64,000 bases of DNA from Gammaproteobacteria bacterium (GTDB lineage Bacteria > Pseudomonadota > Gammaproteobacteria > UBA6429 > Thiohalophilaceae). A program made the translations under genes and the position numbers. Positions 19,321 to 29,678 of the stretch are shown in pieces. Below the pieces are notes generated by a model. The model searched no databases and had not been told where the DNA came from. It saw only the letters and a list, made by a program, of their open reading frames with translations. Position 1 is the stretch's first letter; every line of letters begins with the position of its first letter. The DNA lies in contig JASBTR010000205.1 of the NCBI GenBank assembly GCA_030148325.1, positions 1 through 64,000 of the forward strand, in the 5' to 3' direction.

Positions 19321-22134
19321 ATGCCAATGAAGGAGTTATTGGAAAACAGTTATCTGTTTAGCGCCAACGCCCCCTTCGTGGAGGCGCAATATACGGAGTA
19401 TCTTCGCGATCCTGATGCTGTTGGTGAGGATTGGCGAGCATTTTTCAGAGAGCTACAGAAGACGGCATCTGGCGTAGAACCCGATCATGCGGCTATTCGC
19501 GCACAGTTTGCCCAGCTGGCAAAACAGCCTCGTAGCCGCCGACTCCCCAGCGCGTCATCGACCCCCGCCCTGACCGAGGCCCACCAGGTCGCGGTCTTAC
19601 AGCTGATCAACGCCTACCGCTTTCGTGGTCATCAGAATGCCGATATTGATCCCCTCCACTTGAGGGAACAGATCCCGGTGCCCGAGCTGGATCCTGCATT
19701 TCATAAACTCGCTGACGAGGATATGGATACGGAATTTAATACCGGTTCGCTGGTGGGACCGGCAACGGCCAGCCTGCGGGAAATTCTTACTATTCTGCGT
19801 CGAACCTATTGCGGCCATATCGGCGTCGAATACATGCACATCACCAATACCCTGCAGAAACGCTGGTTACAGCAACGGCTGGAAGGGGAGGATGCCAGCG
19901 CACCGTTTTCGCAGGCTGAACAGCGAAACCTGTTACGGCATCTGCTGGCGGCCAGTGAGTTCGAAAAATACCTGCATACGCGCTATGTAGGTCAAAAGCG
20001 CTTTTCCCTGGAGGGTGCGGAATGTCTGATCCCCATGCTGCAGCAACTGCTGCACCAGGCGGGAGAGCATAATGCTACCGAGGTGGTGCTGGGAATGGCC
20101 CACCGCGGACGGTTGAATGTGCTGACCAACATACTTGGCAAATCACCCGCGTCCCTGTTCGAGGAGTTTGAGGGGACGAATGGGGATGATGATACCGGCG
20201 CCGGTGATGTGAAATACCATCAGGGTTTTTCCTCGGATATCAGGACGGCGGGCGGTATTGTGCATCTGGCCCTGTTATTCAACCCCTCACATCTGGAGAT
20301 TATCGGCCCGGTGGTGGGGGGGTCCGTGCGTGCGCGACAGCATCTGCGTAAAGACAGTGGCGGTGGCATGGTGTTGCCCGTGTTGATTCATGGTGATGCG
20401 GCTTTTTCCGGGCAGGGCGTGGTGATGGAAAACTTCAACATGTCACAGGCGCGGGGCTTTAGCATTGGCGGGACGCTGCACATCATCATCAACAACCAGA
20501 TCGGTTTTACCACCAGCAACCCGCTCGACTCTCGTTCCACCACCTATTGCACCGAAGTGGCGCGCATGATCCAGGCGCCGATCCTGCACGTCAATGGCGA
20601 TGATCCCGAGGCGGTGGCGCGGGTGATGCGCATCGCGCTGGATTTCCGCATGGTTTATCGTAAGGATGTGGTGGTGGACCTGGTCTGCTATCGCCGTCAT
20701 GGCCACAGTGAGGCTGATGAACCTGCAGCGACCCAGCCCATTATGTATCAGAAGATTCGCCAGCATACCCCGGTCAGCCAACTGTATGCCGAGCGCCTGA
20801 TTGAGCAGACAGTGGTGAGTAGCAGCGAAGTGGATGAATGGGTCAGTCGTTATCGAAGCAGGCTCGATGCGGGTGAAACCGTCGCGCCCAATATAATGAC
20901 GGACAACTTCGATAAACCCTACTGGGTGGACTGGACGCCTTATCAACATGCCAGGCCGGATGAAGTGGTGGAAACCGCTATCGATACGACAGGAATCAGC
21001 ACGCTGGTAGAGAAAATGTTGCGGCTGCCGGAATCGTTGACGGTACACAGGCAGGTGCGACGCATTTTTGATGAGCGCGGCAAAATGGCGGTGGGCGAGT
21101 TAGCGATGGACTGGGGCTTTGCCGAGACCCTGGCGTATGCCTCGCTGGTGGATGAGGGCTATCCTGTTCGGCTTTCCGGCCAGGACACCGGTCGCGGCAC
21201 GTTCTTTCATCGCCATGCCATTCTCCACGATCAGCAGGATGGTTCCAGCTATACACCGTTGCAGCACCTGTCAGAAGAGCAGGCGGACTTCATCGTTATC
21301 GACTCGCTGTTGTCCGAAGAGGCGGTACTGGCTTTCGAGTATGGTTACAGCACCGCAGCGCCCTATTCACTGGTGATCTGGGAGGCGCAGTTCGGTGATT
21401 TTGCCAATGGCGCACAGGTCGTTATCGATCAGTTCATCACCTCGGGTATGGCCAAGTGGGGTCGCCTGAGCGGCCTGGTGATGTTTCTGCCGCATGGTTT
21501 TGACGGCCAGGGACCCGAGCATTCATCCGCCCGTCTTGAGCGCTATTTGCAGTTGTGTGCGGAAAACAATATCCAGGTATGCGTGCCCAGTGAGCCGGCG
21601 CAGATGTTTCACCTGTTGCGGCGACAGATGTTACGCAAACTGCGTATACCACTGGTTATTATGACGCCCAAGAGCCTGTTACGACACAAGTTGTCCACCT
21701 CGCACCTGCAGGATATCAGTGAGGGCGCTTTCCAGTTTGTCATTAACGATCCGGATACAGCCGCAGCGAAGTCGGTTTCCCGCGTGCTGTTATGCAGTGG
21801 CAAGGTGTTCTACGATCTTCATGAGGCGCGCCGCAAGCGGGGCATAGACAATATTGTTATCCTGCGCATTGAGCAGCTTTACCCTTTTCCCACCGTAGCG
21901 TTGCGCAAGGCGATGGCGCGTTATACGCAGGCCGGTGAGGTGGTATGGTGCCAGGAGGAGCCGCAGAATCAGGGCGCCTGGTTTTATATTGAGCCGTTGC
22001 TCAGGCAAGTCCTGGGCGAGGGACAGAGCCTGTCTTTTGTCAGCCGACCGGCTTCGGCGTCACCGGCGGTGGGTTACCATAAGAAGCACATCGAACAACT
22101 GCAGGCGTTGGTGGATGCGGCGTTAACCGGTTAA
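19321..22134 (+). CDS. sucA: 2-oxoglutarate dehydrogenase E1 component
   Basis: SucA decarboxylates 2-oxoglutarate with thiamine diphosphate and passes the succinyl group to the E2 lipoyl arm, in the TCA cycle. The 937-residue protein opens with the E2-binding LLENSYLFSANAPFVE, has the catalytic HRGRLNVL near residue 261 and the TPP motif GDAAFSGQG...NNQIGFTT near residues 360-400. Length is typical. sucB and lpd follow on the same strand, each after a repeat-laden gap. Confidence 0.97.
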   Translation: MPMKELLENSYLFSANAPFVEAQYTEYLRDPDAVGEDWRAFFRELQKTASGVEPDHAAIRAQFAQLAKQPRSRRLPSASSTPALTEAHQVAVLQLINAYRFRGHQNADIDPLHLREQIPVPELDPAFHKLADEDMDTEFNTGSLVGPATASLREILTILRRTYCGHIGVEYMHITNTLQKRWLQQRLEGEDASAPFSQAEQRNLLRHLLAASEFEKYLHTRYVGQKRFSLEGAECLIPMLQQLLHQAGEHNATEVVLGMAHRGRLNVLTNILGKSPASLFEEFEGTNGDDDTGAGDVKYHQGFSSDIRTAGGIVHLALLFNPSHLEIIGPVVGGSVRARQHLRKDSGGGMVLPVLIHGDAAFSGQGVVMENFNMSQARGFSIGGTLHIIINNQIGFTTSNPLDSRSTTYCTEVARMIQAPILHVNGDDPEAVARVMRIALDFRMVYRKDVVVDLVCYRRHGHSEADEPAATQPIMYQKIRQHTPVSQLYAERLIEQTVVSSSEVDEWVSRYRSRLDAGETVAPNIMTDNFDKPYWVDWTPYQHARPDEVVETAIDTTGISTLVEKMLRLPESLTVHRQVRRIFDERGKMAVGELAMDWGFAETLAYASLVDEGYPVRLSGQDTGRGTFFHRHAILHDQQDGSSYTPLQHLSEEQADFIVIDSLLSEEAVLAFEYGYSTAAPYSLVIWEAQFGDFANGAQVVIDQFITSGMAKWGRLSGLVMFLPHGFDGQGPEHSSARLERYLQLCAENNIQVCVPSEPAQMFHLLRRQMLRKLRIPLVIMTPKSLLRHKLSTSHLQDISEGAFQFVINDPDTAAAKSVSRVLLCSGKVFYDLHEARRKRGIDNIVILRIEQLYPFPTVALRKAMARYTQAGEVVWCQEEPQNQGAWFYIEPLLRQVLGEGQSLSFVSRPASASPAVGYHKKHIEQLQALVDAALTG

Positions 22135-22142
22135 TTGCTTTG

Positions 22143-22200
22143 GGTTTAATTCACCGTGGCTTGAAGCGAAAAACTGCAGATTGGGCTGAATGAGACCAGA
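22143..22200. repeat. Partial family I element between sucA and sucB
   Basis: GGTTTAATTCACCGTGGCTTG here matches the left end of the elements at 12035 and 29679. Downstream the similarity fades. The rest of the sucA-sucB gap, up to 22322, shows only the sucB leader with GGAG at 22310. Confidence 0.55.
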
Positions 22201-22322
22201 ATCCTGCGAAGCAGGTTCAGGAAATCCATAATGAAGCCCGAAGGGATTCTATGGGAAATGAAGCCCCTAAATACCCCACAGCTTTGTGTAGGCTGATTTA
22301 TGAATCAATGGAGAAAACAAGC

Positions 22323-23531
22323 ATGCAGATTGAGGTAAAGGTCCCCAGCCTGCCGGAATCGGTAGCCGATGCCACCCTCCTGAACTGGCGTAAAAAGGCC
22401 GGTGATCCGGTGCTGCGGGATGAAAATCTGGTGGACCTGGAAACCGACAAGGTGGTGCTGGAGATCACTGCGCCTGATTCGGGCGTACTGGTTAATATCA
22501 GTCGCAATGATGGCGACACCGTAGTCAGTGATGAGGTGATCGCGATTATTGATACCGAGGCAAAGCCGAAGTCTGCGCCTGTTTCTACGGCTCAGAAAGC
22601 GACGGCCGAGAAAGCGGCTGAACCGGCAGACATAAAGTCCGCAATAAAATCCGCTCCAATACTCAGCCCAGCTGCGCGAAAGCTGGTGCTGGAAAACAAT
22701 CTGGATCCCGCCCACATTCAGGGCAGCGGGCGCGACGGCCGTATCACCAAGGCCGATATCATCAACTATCTGGACAAGCGTCCGGATAGCGAGAGTGAGC
22801 CGCCTGAAGCCGTGCGGATAACTGCCGGAACGCGGCCTGAACGACGGGCGCCAATGAGTCGCTTGCGGGCGCGGGTGGCCGAGCGCCTGAAACAGGCGCA
22901 AAACACCGCCGCGATCCTGACCACCTTTAATGAAGTCAATATGAAAGTGGTGATGGACCTGCGGGAAAAATACAAAGATCAGTTTGAACAGAAACACGAA
23001 ACCCGTCTGGGTTTCATGTCCTTCTTTACCACCGCAGTAGTCGAGGCCCTGAAACAGTTCCCGATCATCAATGCCTCGGTGGATGGCGACGACATCGTCT
23101 ACCACGGTTATTTTGATATTGGCATTGCCGTCGGTTCACCGCGGGGACTGGTCGTGCCCATCCTGCGTGATGCCGATACGATGAGTTTTGCTGAAATCGA
23201 AATCGCCATTCGGGATTTCGGCCGACGCGCGAAAGAGGGAAAACTGTCATTGCAGGAACTCACCGGCGGCACCTTCAGTATCACCAACGGCGGCGTCTTC
23301 GGCTCCCTGTTATCCACCCCCATCCTCAATCCGCCGCAGAGTGCGATTCTGGGCATGCACAAGATCCAGGAAAAGCCGGTGGTGGAAAATGGCGAAATAG
23401 TGATTCGGCCGATGATGTACCTGGCCCTGTCCTATGATCATCGCATCGTCGATGGCCAGGACGCAGTGCTGTTCCTGGTGGCGATCAAGGATGCGCTGGA
23501 AGATCCCTCACGCATGTTGCTGGAGGTTTAA
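22323..23531 (+). CDS. sucB: Dihydrolipoyllysine succinyltransferase (E2 of 2-oxoglutarate dehydrogenase)
   Basis: SucB is the core acyltransferase of the complex. Domains in order: one lipoyl domain (residues 2-77, lipoylated Lys in LETDKVVLE), a linker rich in Ala/Lys, the E1/E3-binding domain ([14 protein letters not shown] near residue 107), and the catalytic domain ending with [15 protein letters not shown] start at ATG 22323 ([14 protein letters not shown]), 9 nt after GGAG; an upstream extension to 22251 has no family support. Gives 402 residues. Confidence 0.96.
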   Translation: MQIEVKVPSLPESVADATLLNWRKKAGDPVLRDENLVDLETDKVVLEITAPDSGVLVNISRNDGDTVVSDEVIAIIDTEAKPKSAPVSTAQKATAEKAAEPADIKSAIKSAPILSPAARKLVLENNLDPAHIQGSGRDGRITKADIINYLDKRPDSESEPPEAVRITAGTRPERRAPMSRLRARVAERLKQAQNTAAILTTFNEVNMKVVMDLREKYKDQFEQKHETRLGFMSFFTTAVVEALKQFPIINASVDGDDIVYHGYFDIGIAVGSPRGLVVPILRDADTMSFAEIEIAIRDFGRRAKEGKLSLQELTGGTFSITNGGVFGSLLSTPILNPPQSAILGMHKIQEKPVVENGEIVIRPMMYLALSYDHRIVDGQDAVLFLVAIKDALEDPSRMLLEV

Positions 23532-23559
23532 TTAGCGCCCATTTTATAAATATGCATAA

Positions 23560-23732
23560 TTAACGCAGAGGACGCAAAGTCGCAGAGGCGCAGAGATTAT
23601 GATTTATAGATCATGAACATATAACGTTATTAAAAACTCTGCGTCTTTGCACCGTGAGAACCTCGCTTCGCGAGTTTCATTCGGTACTTCCTACGCTTCG
23701 CGCTGGTCGCGTCTCAGCGTCCTCTGCGTTTA
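23560..23732. repeat. Family D palindrome, copy 2, with nested family E
   Basis: The outer arms are TTAACGCAGAGGACGCAAAG at the left and GCGTCCTCTGCGTT at the right. Within the right arm, at 23651-23710, sits a 60-bp family E unit (ACCGTGAGAACCTCGCTTCG to CTGGTCGC). The same unit is nested at the same relative place in the next D copy, 25241-25396. Confidence 0.8.
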
Positions 23733-23745
23733 TATCGCAGGCCCA

Positions 23746-23808
23746 GCGGGTGGGCAGGGTTTTTGTGCGCCACAGGCACTTCCTTTGGTCGTCCACGCGG
23801 AATATTGG
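23746..23808. repeat. Family C repeat, copy 2
   Basis: GCGGGTGGGCAGGGTTTTTG through GTCCACGCGGAATAT matches the repeats at 9736-9795 and 56072-56173. It ends 9 bases before the lpd start, and its right end runs into the lpd ribosome binding site (TTGGAG). Confidence 0.8.
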
Positions 23809-23816
23809 AGTAACTC

Positions 23817-25235
23817 ATGTCGGATTACGATGTCATTGTTATCGGTGGCGGCCCCGGTGGTTATGTGGCTGCGATTCGTTGTGCGCAGCTGGGCATGAAG
23901 ACGGCCTGTATCGATGACTATGTCAATGAACAGGGTGCGCCATCCCTGGGGGGCGTCTGTCTCAACGTGGGTTGTATTCCTTCCAAGGCGCTGCTGGACA
24001 GTGTCCATCATTATCATCGTGCGCGGCATGAATTTGCCAATCACGGTATTCAGGTCGGCGAGGTCTCCATCGATGTGGCGGCCATGATGCAGCGCAAACA
24101 GCAGGTGGTGCAGACACTGACGGGCGGCATCGCCATGCTGTTTACCAAATATAAAATCGACTGGCTGCCGGGACGCGGGTGTCTGGTGGGTGAGCAGCGT
24201 GTGCGTGTAGAGAGTCGGGGGGAAGATACGCTGAATGAAATCAGCGCGGACAATATTATTATTGCTACCGGCTCTTCGGTAGTTGAACTGGAAGCGGCCC
24301 CTTTTGATGACGATCGCATTGTGGATTCTACCGGCGCGCTGGCCTTTGCCGAAGTGCCGCGCCGACTGGGCGTGATTGGCGCCGGGGTCATCGGCCTGGA
24401 ACTGGGCAGTGTCTGGGCTCGTCTGGGTGCTAAAACGACACTGCTGGCGCGCAGTGAGACCTTCCTGCGGCATGTGGATCGGCAGATTGCCGAAGCCGTG
24501 CAGCAGGACCTGCCGGATTCCGGTCTGGAAGTTCAGTTCGGCGCCCGCCTCAGGTCGGTAAAAAAGACCGCCAGGCAGATTACCGTAACCTGGGAGAATG
24601 CAGCGGGCGAACATAAATTACATGTGGATCGGCTGCTGGTGGCGGCGGGCAGACGGCCCAACAGCGCCGATATCGGTGCAGAAACCGTAGGACTGAAATT
24701 CGATGGCCGGGGTTTTATCGAGGTGGATGCAGAGTGCCGCACCAACCTGCCGGGCGTGTATGCCATCGGTGACGTGGTGCGGGGTCCGATGCTGGCGCAT
24801 AAGGCCTCGGCGGAGGGTGTGGCGGTGGCCGAGCGCATCGCCGGTCAGCAACCGCAGGTGAATTACGCCACGATTCCCTCGGTCATCTACACCTGGCCGG
24901 AAGTGGCCTGGGTGGGGCAGAATGCCGAGCAGTTGCAGGCCGAAGGGATCGCTTTTAATGCCGGTGTGTTTCCCTTTGCCGCCAACGGCCGCGCGCATGC
25001 GGCAGGAGACACGGTGGGTATGGTGAAAATCCTCAGCGATGCGCGCACCGACACGATTCTTGGGGTGCACATCTATGGCGCGCATGCCTCGGAGTTGATT
25101 GCAGAAGCCGTGCTGGCGATGGAATTTTCCGCCTCGGCTGAGGATCTGGCGCGCACCATTCATGCCCATCCGACGTTCTCCGAAGCGTTGCACGAAGCCG
25201 CGCTGGCGGTGGACGGGAGCGCGCTGCATATATAA
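23817..25235 (+). CDS. lpd: Dihydrolipoyl dehydrogenase (E3)
   Basis: E3 reoxidises dihydrolipoyl groups with FAD and NAD. The 472-residue protein has the FAD-binding GGGPGGYVAAIRCAQLG near residue 10, the redox disulfide in GGVCLNVGCIPSKALL near residue 45, the NAD fold GAGVIGLELG near residue 188, the second FAD motif YAIGDVV near residue 318, and the catalytic HAHPTFSEALHEAAL at the C terminus. Third gene of the sucA-sucB-lpd set. Confidence 0.97.
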   Translation: MSDYDVIVIGGGPGGYVAAIRCAQLGMKTACIDDYVNEQGAPSLGGVCLNVGCIPSKALLDSVHHYHRARHEFANHGIQVGEVSIDVAAMMQRKQQVVQTLTGGIAMLFTKYKIDWLPGRGCLVGEQRVRVESRGEDTLNEISADNIIIATGSSVVELEAAPFDDDRIVDSTGALAFAEVPRRLGVIGAGVIGLELGSVWARLGAKTTLLARSETFLRHVDRQIAEAVQQDLPDSGLEVQFGARLRSVKKTARQITVTWENAAGEHKLHVDRLLVAAGRRPNSADIGAETVGLKFDGRGFIEVDAECRTNLPGVYAIGDVVRGPMLAHKASAEGVAVAERIAGQQPQVNYATIPSVIYTWPEVAWVGQNAEQLQAEGIAFNAGVFPFAANGRAHAAGDTVGMVKILSDARTDTILGVHIYGAHASELIAEAVLAMEFSASAEDLARTIHAHPTFSEALHEAALAVDGSALHI

Positions 25236-25240
25236 TTTTT

Positions 25241-25396
25241 CAACGCTAAGACGCCAGGACGCGAAGGCCGCAAAGAATTTTACTGTATTTCACTAATTTC
25301 CTTTGCGATCTCTGCACCGTGAGAACCTCGCTTCGCGAGTTTCATTCGGTACTTCCTACGCTTCACTCTGGTCGCGTTTTAGCGCCTTTGCGTTAA
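25241..25396. repeat. Family D palindrome, copy 3, with nested family E
   Basis: AACGCTAAGACGCCAGGACG at the left pairs loosely with GCGCCTTTGCGTTAAT at the right. A family E unit of 60 bp lies at 25316-25375 and differs from the one at 23651-23710 at only a few positions. The element fills most of the lpd-dnaE gap. Confidence 0.8.
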
Positions 25397-25473
25397 TAAT
25401 CTTTTCTTCCTGTTACTGAAACAGGACTGTCAAGACTTGAACTGAGCGCGGTTTAGGCTGAGACTCTTATCCC

Positions 25474-28400
25474 ATGTCTGCCTCTTTCGTTCACCTTCGA
25501 TTACACACTGAATACTCGCTGATTGACGGCATTGTCCGGGTCAAGCCGCTGATGAAAGCCGTGGCGGAGGCGGGTATGCCGGCGGTGGCGATGACCGATC
25601 AGAGCAATCTGTTTGCGATGGTGAAATTTTACACGGCAGCGGTGGCCGCTGGGGTTAAGCCCATCATCGGCGTGGATGTCTGGTTGCATAATGAGCAGGA
25701 GCCGAGCCAGCCGGATCGGCTGGTGTTACTGTGCAAGGACCGAAGCGGCTACCTCAACCTGTCGCGGCTGATCTCCCGAGCCTATATCGAAGGCCAGCAT
25801 CTGGGGCGGCCCATGCTGCAGCGCGACTGGCTGACAGGCAACACGGACGGGTTGATTGCGCTGTCTGCCGGGCGTGAGGGCGATGTGGGACAGGCGTTAT
25901 TGACAGGCAATCAGGCGGCGGCGAGGGCGGCACTGGCCCATTGGCAGGCGCTGTTTCCGGACAGCTTTTATCTGGAGCTGCAACGCACGGGGCGGGAGAA
26001 CGAGGAAGACTACCTGCATGCAGCCGTGCAACTGGCGATCGAAATGGATGTACCGGTGGTGGCCACCAACGACGTGCATTTTCTCAAGGCTTCCGAGTTC
26101 GAGGCGCACGAGGCGCGGGTCTGCATCAATCAGGGCCGGGTGCTGGACGATCCCCGTCGTCCGCATGATTATTCAGACCAGCAGTATTTGCGCAGCGCGG
26201 AAGAAATGTGCGCGCTGTTCGAAGATATCCCTGAGGCGCTGGAAAACACCCTGGCCATCGCACAGCGCTGTAACCTTGAACTGACCCTGGGCAAGAATTA
26301 TCTGCCGGACTATCCGGTGCCTGAGGGCATGAGCATTGAGGATTTTCTGGCCGCGGAATCGCGCAAGGGACTGGAATTGCGGCTGGCCAAACTGTTTGAT
26401 ACCGCCGCCCCGGATTTTGCCGAAAAGCGCAAGCAATATGATGAACGTCTTGAGGTTGAACTCAAGGTTATCAATGGCATGGGCTTCCCCGGTTACTTTT
26501 TGATTGTGGCTGACTTCATTCGCTGGGCCAAGGATCATGCAATCCCGGTCGGCCCCGGGCGTGGTTCCGGCGCCGGTTCGATTGTCGCCTATGCCCTGAG
26601 CATTACCGATCTCGATCCGATTGCCTATGATCTGCTGTTCGAACGCTTTCTCAATCCCGAACGCGTATCTATGCCCGACTTCGATGTGGACTTCTGCATG
26701 GAAGGCCGCGATCGGGTGATCGACTATGTGGCCGAGCATTACGGGCGCGACAAGGTATCTCAGATTATCACCTACGGCTCCATGGCGGCCAAGGCGGTGG
26801 TGCGCGATGTGGGTCGGGTGCTGGGCTACCCCTACGGGCTGGTGGACGGCATCGCCAAGCTGATCCCCTTCGAGATTGGTATTACCCTGGACAAGGCGCT
26901 GGAGCAGGAAGACGCCTTGCGTGAGCGCTATGAAAATGAAGAAGATGTCGCCAGCCTGATCGATCTGGCCAGATCGCTGGAAGGCTGCGCCCGTAACGCC
27001 GGCAAGCATGCGGGCGGGGTGGTGATCTCACCCACCAAATTAACGGATTTCACGCCGCTGTATTGTGAACAGGGCGGCGGCAGTCTGGTTACCAAGTTCG
27101 ATAAAAATGACGTGGAAGCCGTCGGTCTGGTGAAATTCGACTTTCTCGGTCTGCGCACCCTGACGATTATCGACTGGGCGGTACAGACAGTGAATCGCCA
27201 GCGCAAACAGGCAGGCGAAGAGTCCCTTGATATCACAGCGATTCCGCTGGATGATGAAAAGAGCTTCGATCTGCTTAAGGCCTGCCAGACTACCGCCGTC
27301 TTCCAGCTCGAATCCCGTGGCATGAAAGATTTGATCAAACGCCTGCAGCCGGACGATTTCGAAGACATTATCGCGCTGGTGGCGCTGTTTCGTCCCGGCC
27401 CGCTGCAGTCCGGCATGGTGGATGACTTTATCAATCGCAAGCATGGCCGCGCCAAAGTCGAATACCCCCATCCGGATATCGGCCCCATTCTCCAGCCTAC
27501 CTACGGGGTGATCCTGTATCAGGAACAGGTGATGCAAATCGCCCAGGTGCTGGCCGGTTATACCCTCGGCGGCGCCGATATGCTGCGTCGCGCCATGGGC
27601 AAGAAAAAGCCTGAAGAAATGGCCAAACAGCGTGCTATCTTTACCGAAGGCGCGGTGAAACGCGGCGTGGAGGAAAAGACCGCTACCTATATTTTCGACC
27701 TGATGGAAAAGTTCGCCGGTTACGGCTTCAACAAGTCGCACTCGGCTGCCTATGCGCTGGTCTCCTATCAGACCGCCTGGCTCAAGGCGCATTACCCCGC
27801 CGCCTTCATGGCCGCGGTGCTGTCCGCCGACATGGATAACACTGACAAGGTGGTGACCCTGATTGATGAGTGCGCCGACATGGATCTGAAAGTCGAGCCG
27901 CCAAACATCAACCTCTGCAGCCATCGTTTTACCGTCGATGGTGAACAGACCGTGGTCTATGGACTGGGCGCGATCAAGGGCGTGGGTGAAGCCGCTATCG
28001 AAGGTATTATTCAGGAGCGGGAGAAAAACGGTGCCTTTACCGATCTGTTTGATTTTTGCAAACGCATCGAACTGAAAAAGGTCAATCGCCGCACACTGGA
28101 AGGTCTGATCATGGCCGGGGCGCTGGACGTGTTCGGCGAGAATCGCGCTACCCTCATGGCTTCACTACCTGCAGCATTGAAGATGGCGGAACAGGAACAT
28201 CGCAACCGTGAAGCCGGGATTGACGATCTATTTGGTATCGCGCCAAAGTCCGATAGCGGTGCAGCGAGTGTGGAATATCATCAGCAGCCGGACTGGAATG
28301 AAGATCAGCGTCTGTCCTGCGAGAAACAGACGCTGGGTCTGTACCTCACCGGTCATCCGATCAATCGTTATCTGGAGGAACTGGGACGCTTTACCAGCGC

Positions 28401-28938
28401 GCGTATCGTGGATCTGAAGCCGGCGAAGAACCAGACCGTGGTGGTGGCCGGGCTGATTGTCGCCATGCGCAGCATGAACACCCGGCGTGGCGATCGCATG
28501 GCCTTTATTACGATTGATGATCGCAGCGCACGCATCGAGCTGGCCGTGTTTTCCGAAGCCTTTAACCAGTATCGTGATCTGCTGGCCAAAGACAAACTGA
28601 TTGTGGTCGAAGGCGAAGTCAGCATCGATGACTACAGCGGCGGCTTCAAGATGAGCGCCAGCAGCATTTATGACATTAATCAGGCGCGCACCCGCTTTGG
28701 CAAACGCCTGCTGTTACAGGTCGATGAAAAACGCGCAGCGAATGGTTTTATCCATGAACTGCAAACGACCCTGATGCCTTTTCGTGACGGCATCTGCCCG
28801 ATAGTGCTCGATTACCAGCGACAGGGTGCGCGCGCGCAACTCATGCTGGGAGAAAGCTGGCGTGTCCAGCCGAGTGATGAACTGTTACAACGGCTGCGTG
28901 AAATGGTTGGTGAGGAACGGGTGGAGATGGTTTACTGA
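25474..28938 (+). CDS. dnaE: DNA polymerase III alpha subunit
   Basis: DnaE is the replicative polymerase. The 1154-residue protein starts with the PHP domain (FVHLRLHTEYSLIDG), has the palm-domain aspartates in MPDFDVDFCMEGRDR near residue 400, GPGRGSGAGS just before them, and FNKSHSAAYALVSYQTAWLK near residue 750. A C-terminal OB-fold begins near residue 980. Length and order of domains match E. coli DnaE. accA, its usual neighbour, is displaced by 8 kb. Confidence 0.97.
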   Translation: MSASFVHLRLHTEYSLIDGIVRVKPLMKAVAEAGMPAVAMTDQSNLFAMVKFYTAAVAAGVKPIIGVDVWLHNEQEPSQPDRLVLLCKDRSGYLNLSRLISRAYIEGQHLGRPMLQRDWLTGNTDGLIALSAGREGDVGQALLTGNQAAARAALAHWQALFPDSFYLELQRTGRENEEDYLHAAVQLAIEMDVPVVATNDVHFLKASEFEAHEARVCINQGRVLDDPRRPHDYSDQQYLRSAEEMCALFEDIPEALENTLAIAQRCNLELTLGKNYLPDYPVPEGMSIEDFLAAESRKGLELRLAKLFDTAAPDFAEKRKQYDERLEVELKVINGMGFPGYFLIVADFIRWAKDHAIPVGPGRGSGAGSIVAYALSITDLDPIAYDLLFERFLNPERVSMPDFDVDFCMEGRDRVIDYVAEHYGRDKVSQIITYGSMAAKAVVRDVGRVLGYPYGLVDGIAKLIPFEIGITLDKALEQEDALRERYENEEDVASLIDLARSLEGCARNAGKHAGGVVISPTKLTDFTPLYCEQGGGSLVTKFDKNDVEAVGLVKFDFLGLRTLTIIDWAVQTVNRQRKQAGEESLDITAIPLDDEKSFDLLKACQTTAVFQLESRGMKDLIKRLQPDDFEDIIALVALFRPGPLQSGMVDDFINRKHGRAKVEYPHPDIGPILQPTYGVILYQEQVMQIAQVLAGYTLGGADMLRRAMGKKKPEEMAKQRAIFTEGAVKRGVEEKTATYIFDLMEKFAGYGFNKSHSAAYALVSYQTAWLKAHYPAAFMAAVLSADMDNTDKVVTLIDECADMDLKVEPPNINLCSHRFTVDGEQTVVYGLGAIKGVGEAAIEGIIQEREKNGAFTDLFDFCKRIELKKVNRRTLEGLIMAGALDVFGENRATLMASLPAALKMAEQEHRNREAGIDDLFGIAPKSDSGAASVEYHQQPDWNEDQRLSCEKQTLGLYLTGHPINRYLEELGRFTSARIVDLKPAKNQTVVVAGLIVAMRSMNTRRGDRMAFITIDDRSARIELAVFSEAFNQYRDLLAKDKLIVVEGEVSIDDYSGGFKMSASSIYDINQARTRFGKRLLLQVDEKRAANGFIHELQTTLMPFRDGICPIVLDYQRQGARAQLMLGESWRVQPSDELLQRLREMVGEERVEMVY

Positions 28939-28951
28939 TGATGGTTTTCCT

Positions 28952-29068
28952 ATGAGCAAGGTCAGTCTTTTCAAACTCCTCGGCATGAAAGTGCTGATCG
29001 GAGTTATTGGTTTTATTGTTTCAATTGCATCGGTGGTTATGTTGGCTATGTATTATTATCCCGGCTAA
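28952..29068 (+). CDS. Small single-pass membrane protein
   Basis: A 38-residue frame starts at ATG 28952, 14 bases after dnaE, with one hydrophobic helix (about residues 12-34) preceded by Lys-rich residues and ending YYYPG. I do not recognise it, and the ribosome binding site is poor. It may be translated with dnaE or with the gene after it. Function unknown. Confidence 0.4.
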   Translation: MSKVSLFKLLGMKVLIGVIGFIVSIASVVMLAMYYYPG

Positions 29069-29106
29069 GCAGGCGATAATGGGAATCACACTAAGGAGAA
29101 TGAACG

Positions 29107-29670
29107 GTGAATGATATAAAAACAGAAATTGATTATGGGCCACTGGCTGTTTTGATCGGCGTCTGGGACGGTGATCGGGGTGAAGATATTGCGCCGGAAC
29201 CCGATAGTGAGGAAAACAATCCCTATTATGAAACGATTGTGTTTGAGGCCATTGGCGATGTGACCAATGCCGAATCCCAGACGCTGGTGGCGCTGCACTA
29301 TCGACAGATAGTCAAACGCAAATCGGATGACAACGTCTTTCATGATGAAACCGGCTACTGGATGTGGGATGCCGAGCGCGATACGGTTATGCATTCACTC
29401 GCTATCCCTCGCGCCGTTACGCTGTTAGCCGGCGGCGGTGTGCGCAAGGAGGGCAATGCACTTGTGTTTGAAGTCGCAGCGAAGCTGGGCGATCCCGACT
29501 GGGGTATTATTCAGTCCCCGTTTATGCGAGACAATGCAAAAACCACCGCGTTTACGCATGCGATAACCGTTGCCGGTGATGAACTCAGCTACATGGAAAC
29601 CACGATGCTGGATATCTATGGCCGCAGTTTCGAACATACGGATAAAAACAGCCTGACGCGCCAGGGCTGA
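29107..29670 (+). CDS. Nitrobindin-like haem-binding beta-barrel protein
   Basis: The 187-residue protein has the GxWxG opening motif of the nitrobindin/THAP4 family in VLIGVWDGDRGED (residues 15-27), followed by alternating strands predicted to make a 10-stranded barrel. Characterised relatives bind ferric haem and may scavenge peroxynitrite or nitric oxide. The GTG start at 29107 follows AAGGAG at good spacing. The haem-ligand histidine cannot be fixed without an alignment; a general lipocalin-type role remains possible. Confidence 0.7.
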   Translation: MNDIKTEIDYGPLAVLIGVWDGDRGEDIAPEPDSEENNPYYETIVFEAIGDVTNAESQTLVALHYRQIVKRKSDDNVFHDETGYWMWDAERDTVMHSLAIPRAVTLLAGGGVRKEGNALVFEVAAKLGDPDWGIIQSPFMRDNAKTTAFTHAITVAGDELSYMETTMLDIYGRSFEHTDKNSLTRQG

Positions 29671-29678
29671 ATTTTTAG

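Noticed and set aside
22305-23105. 266-codon minus-strand frame opposite sucB
   Set aside because: Shadow of the sucB coding sequence; low-complexity composition and no motif.
23560-23732. Short repeated blocks resembling a CRISPR array
   Set aside because: Family D blocks are degenerate, inverted in two arms, have no regular spacers, and no cas gene is in the window.
26173-27924. Two long minus-strand frames opposite dnaE (278 and 294 codons)
   Set aside because: Both lie wholly inside dnaE and translate to His/Gly-rich sequence without any known domain.
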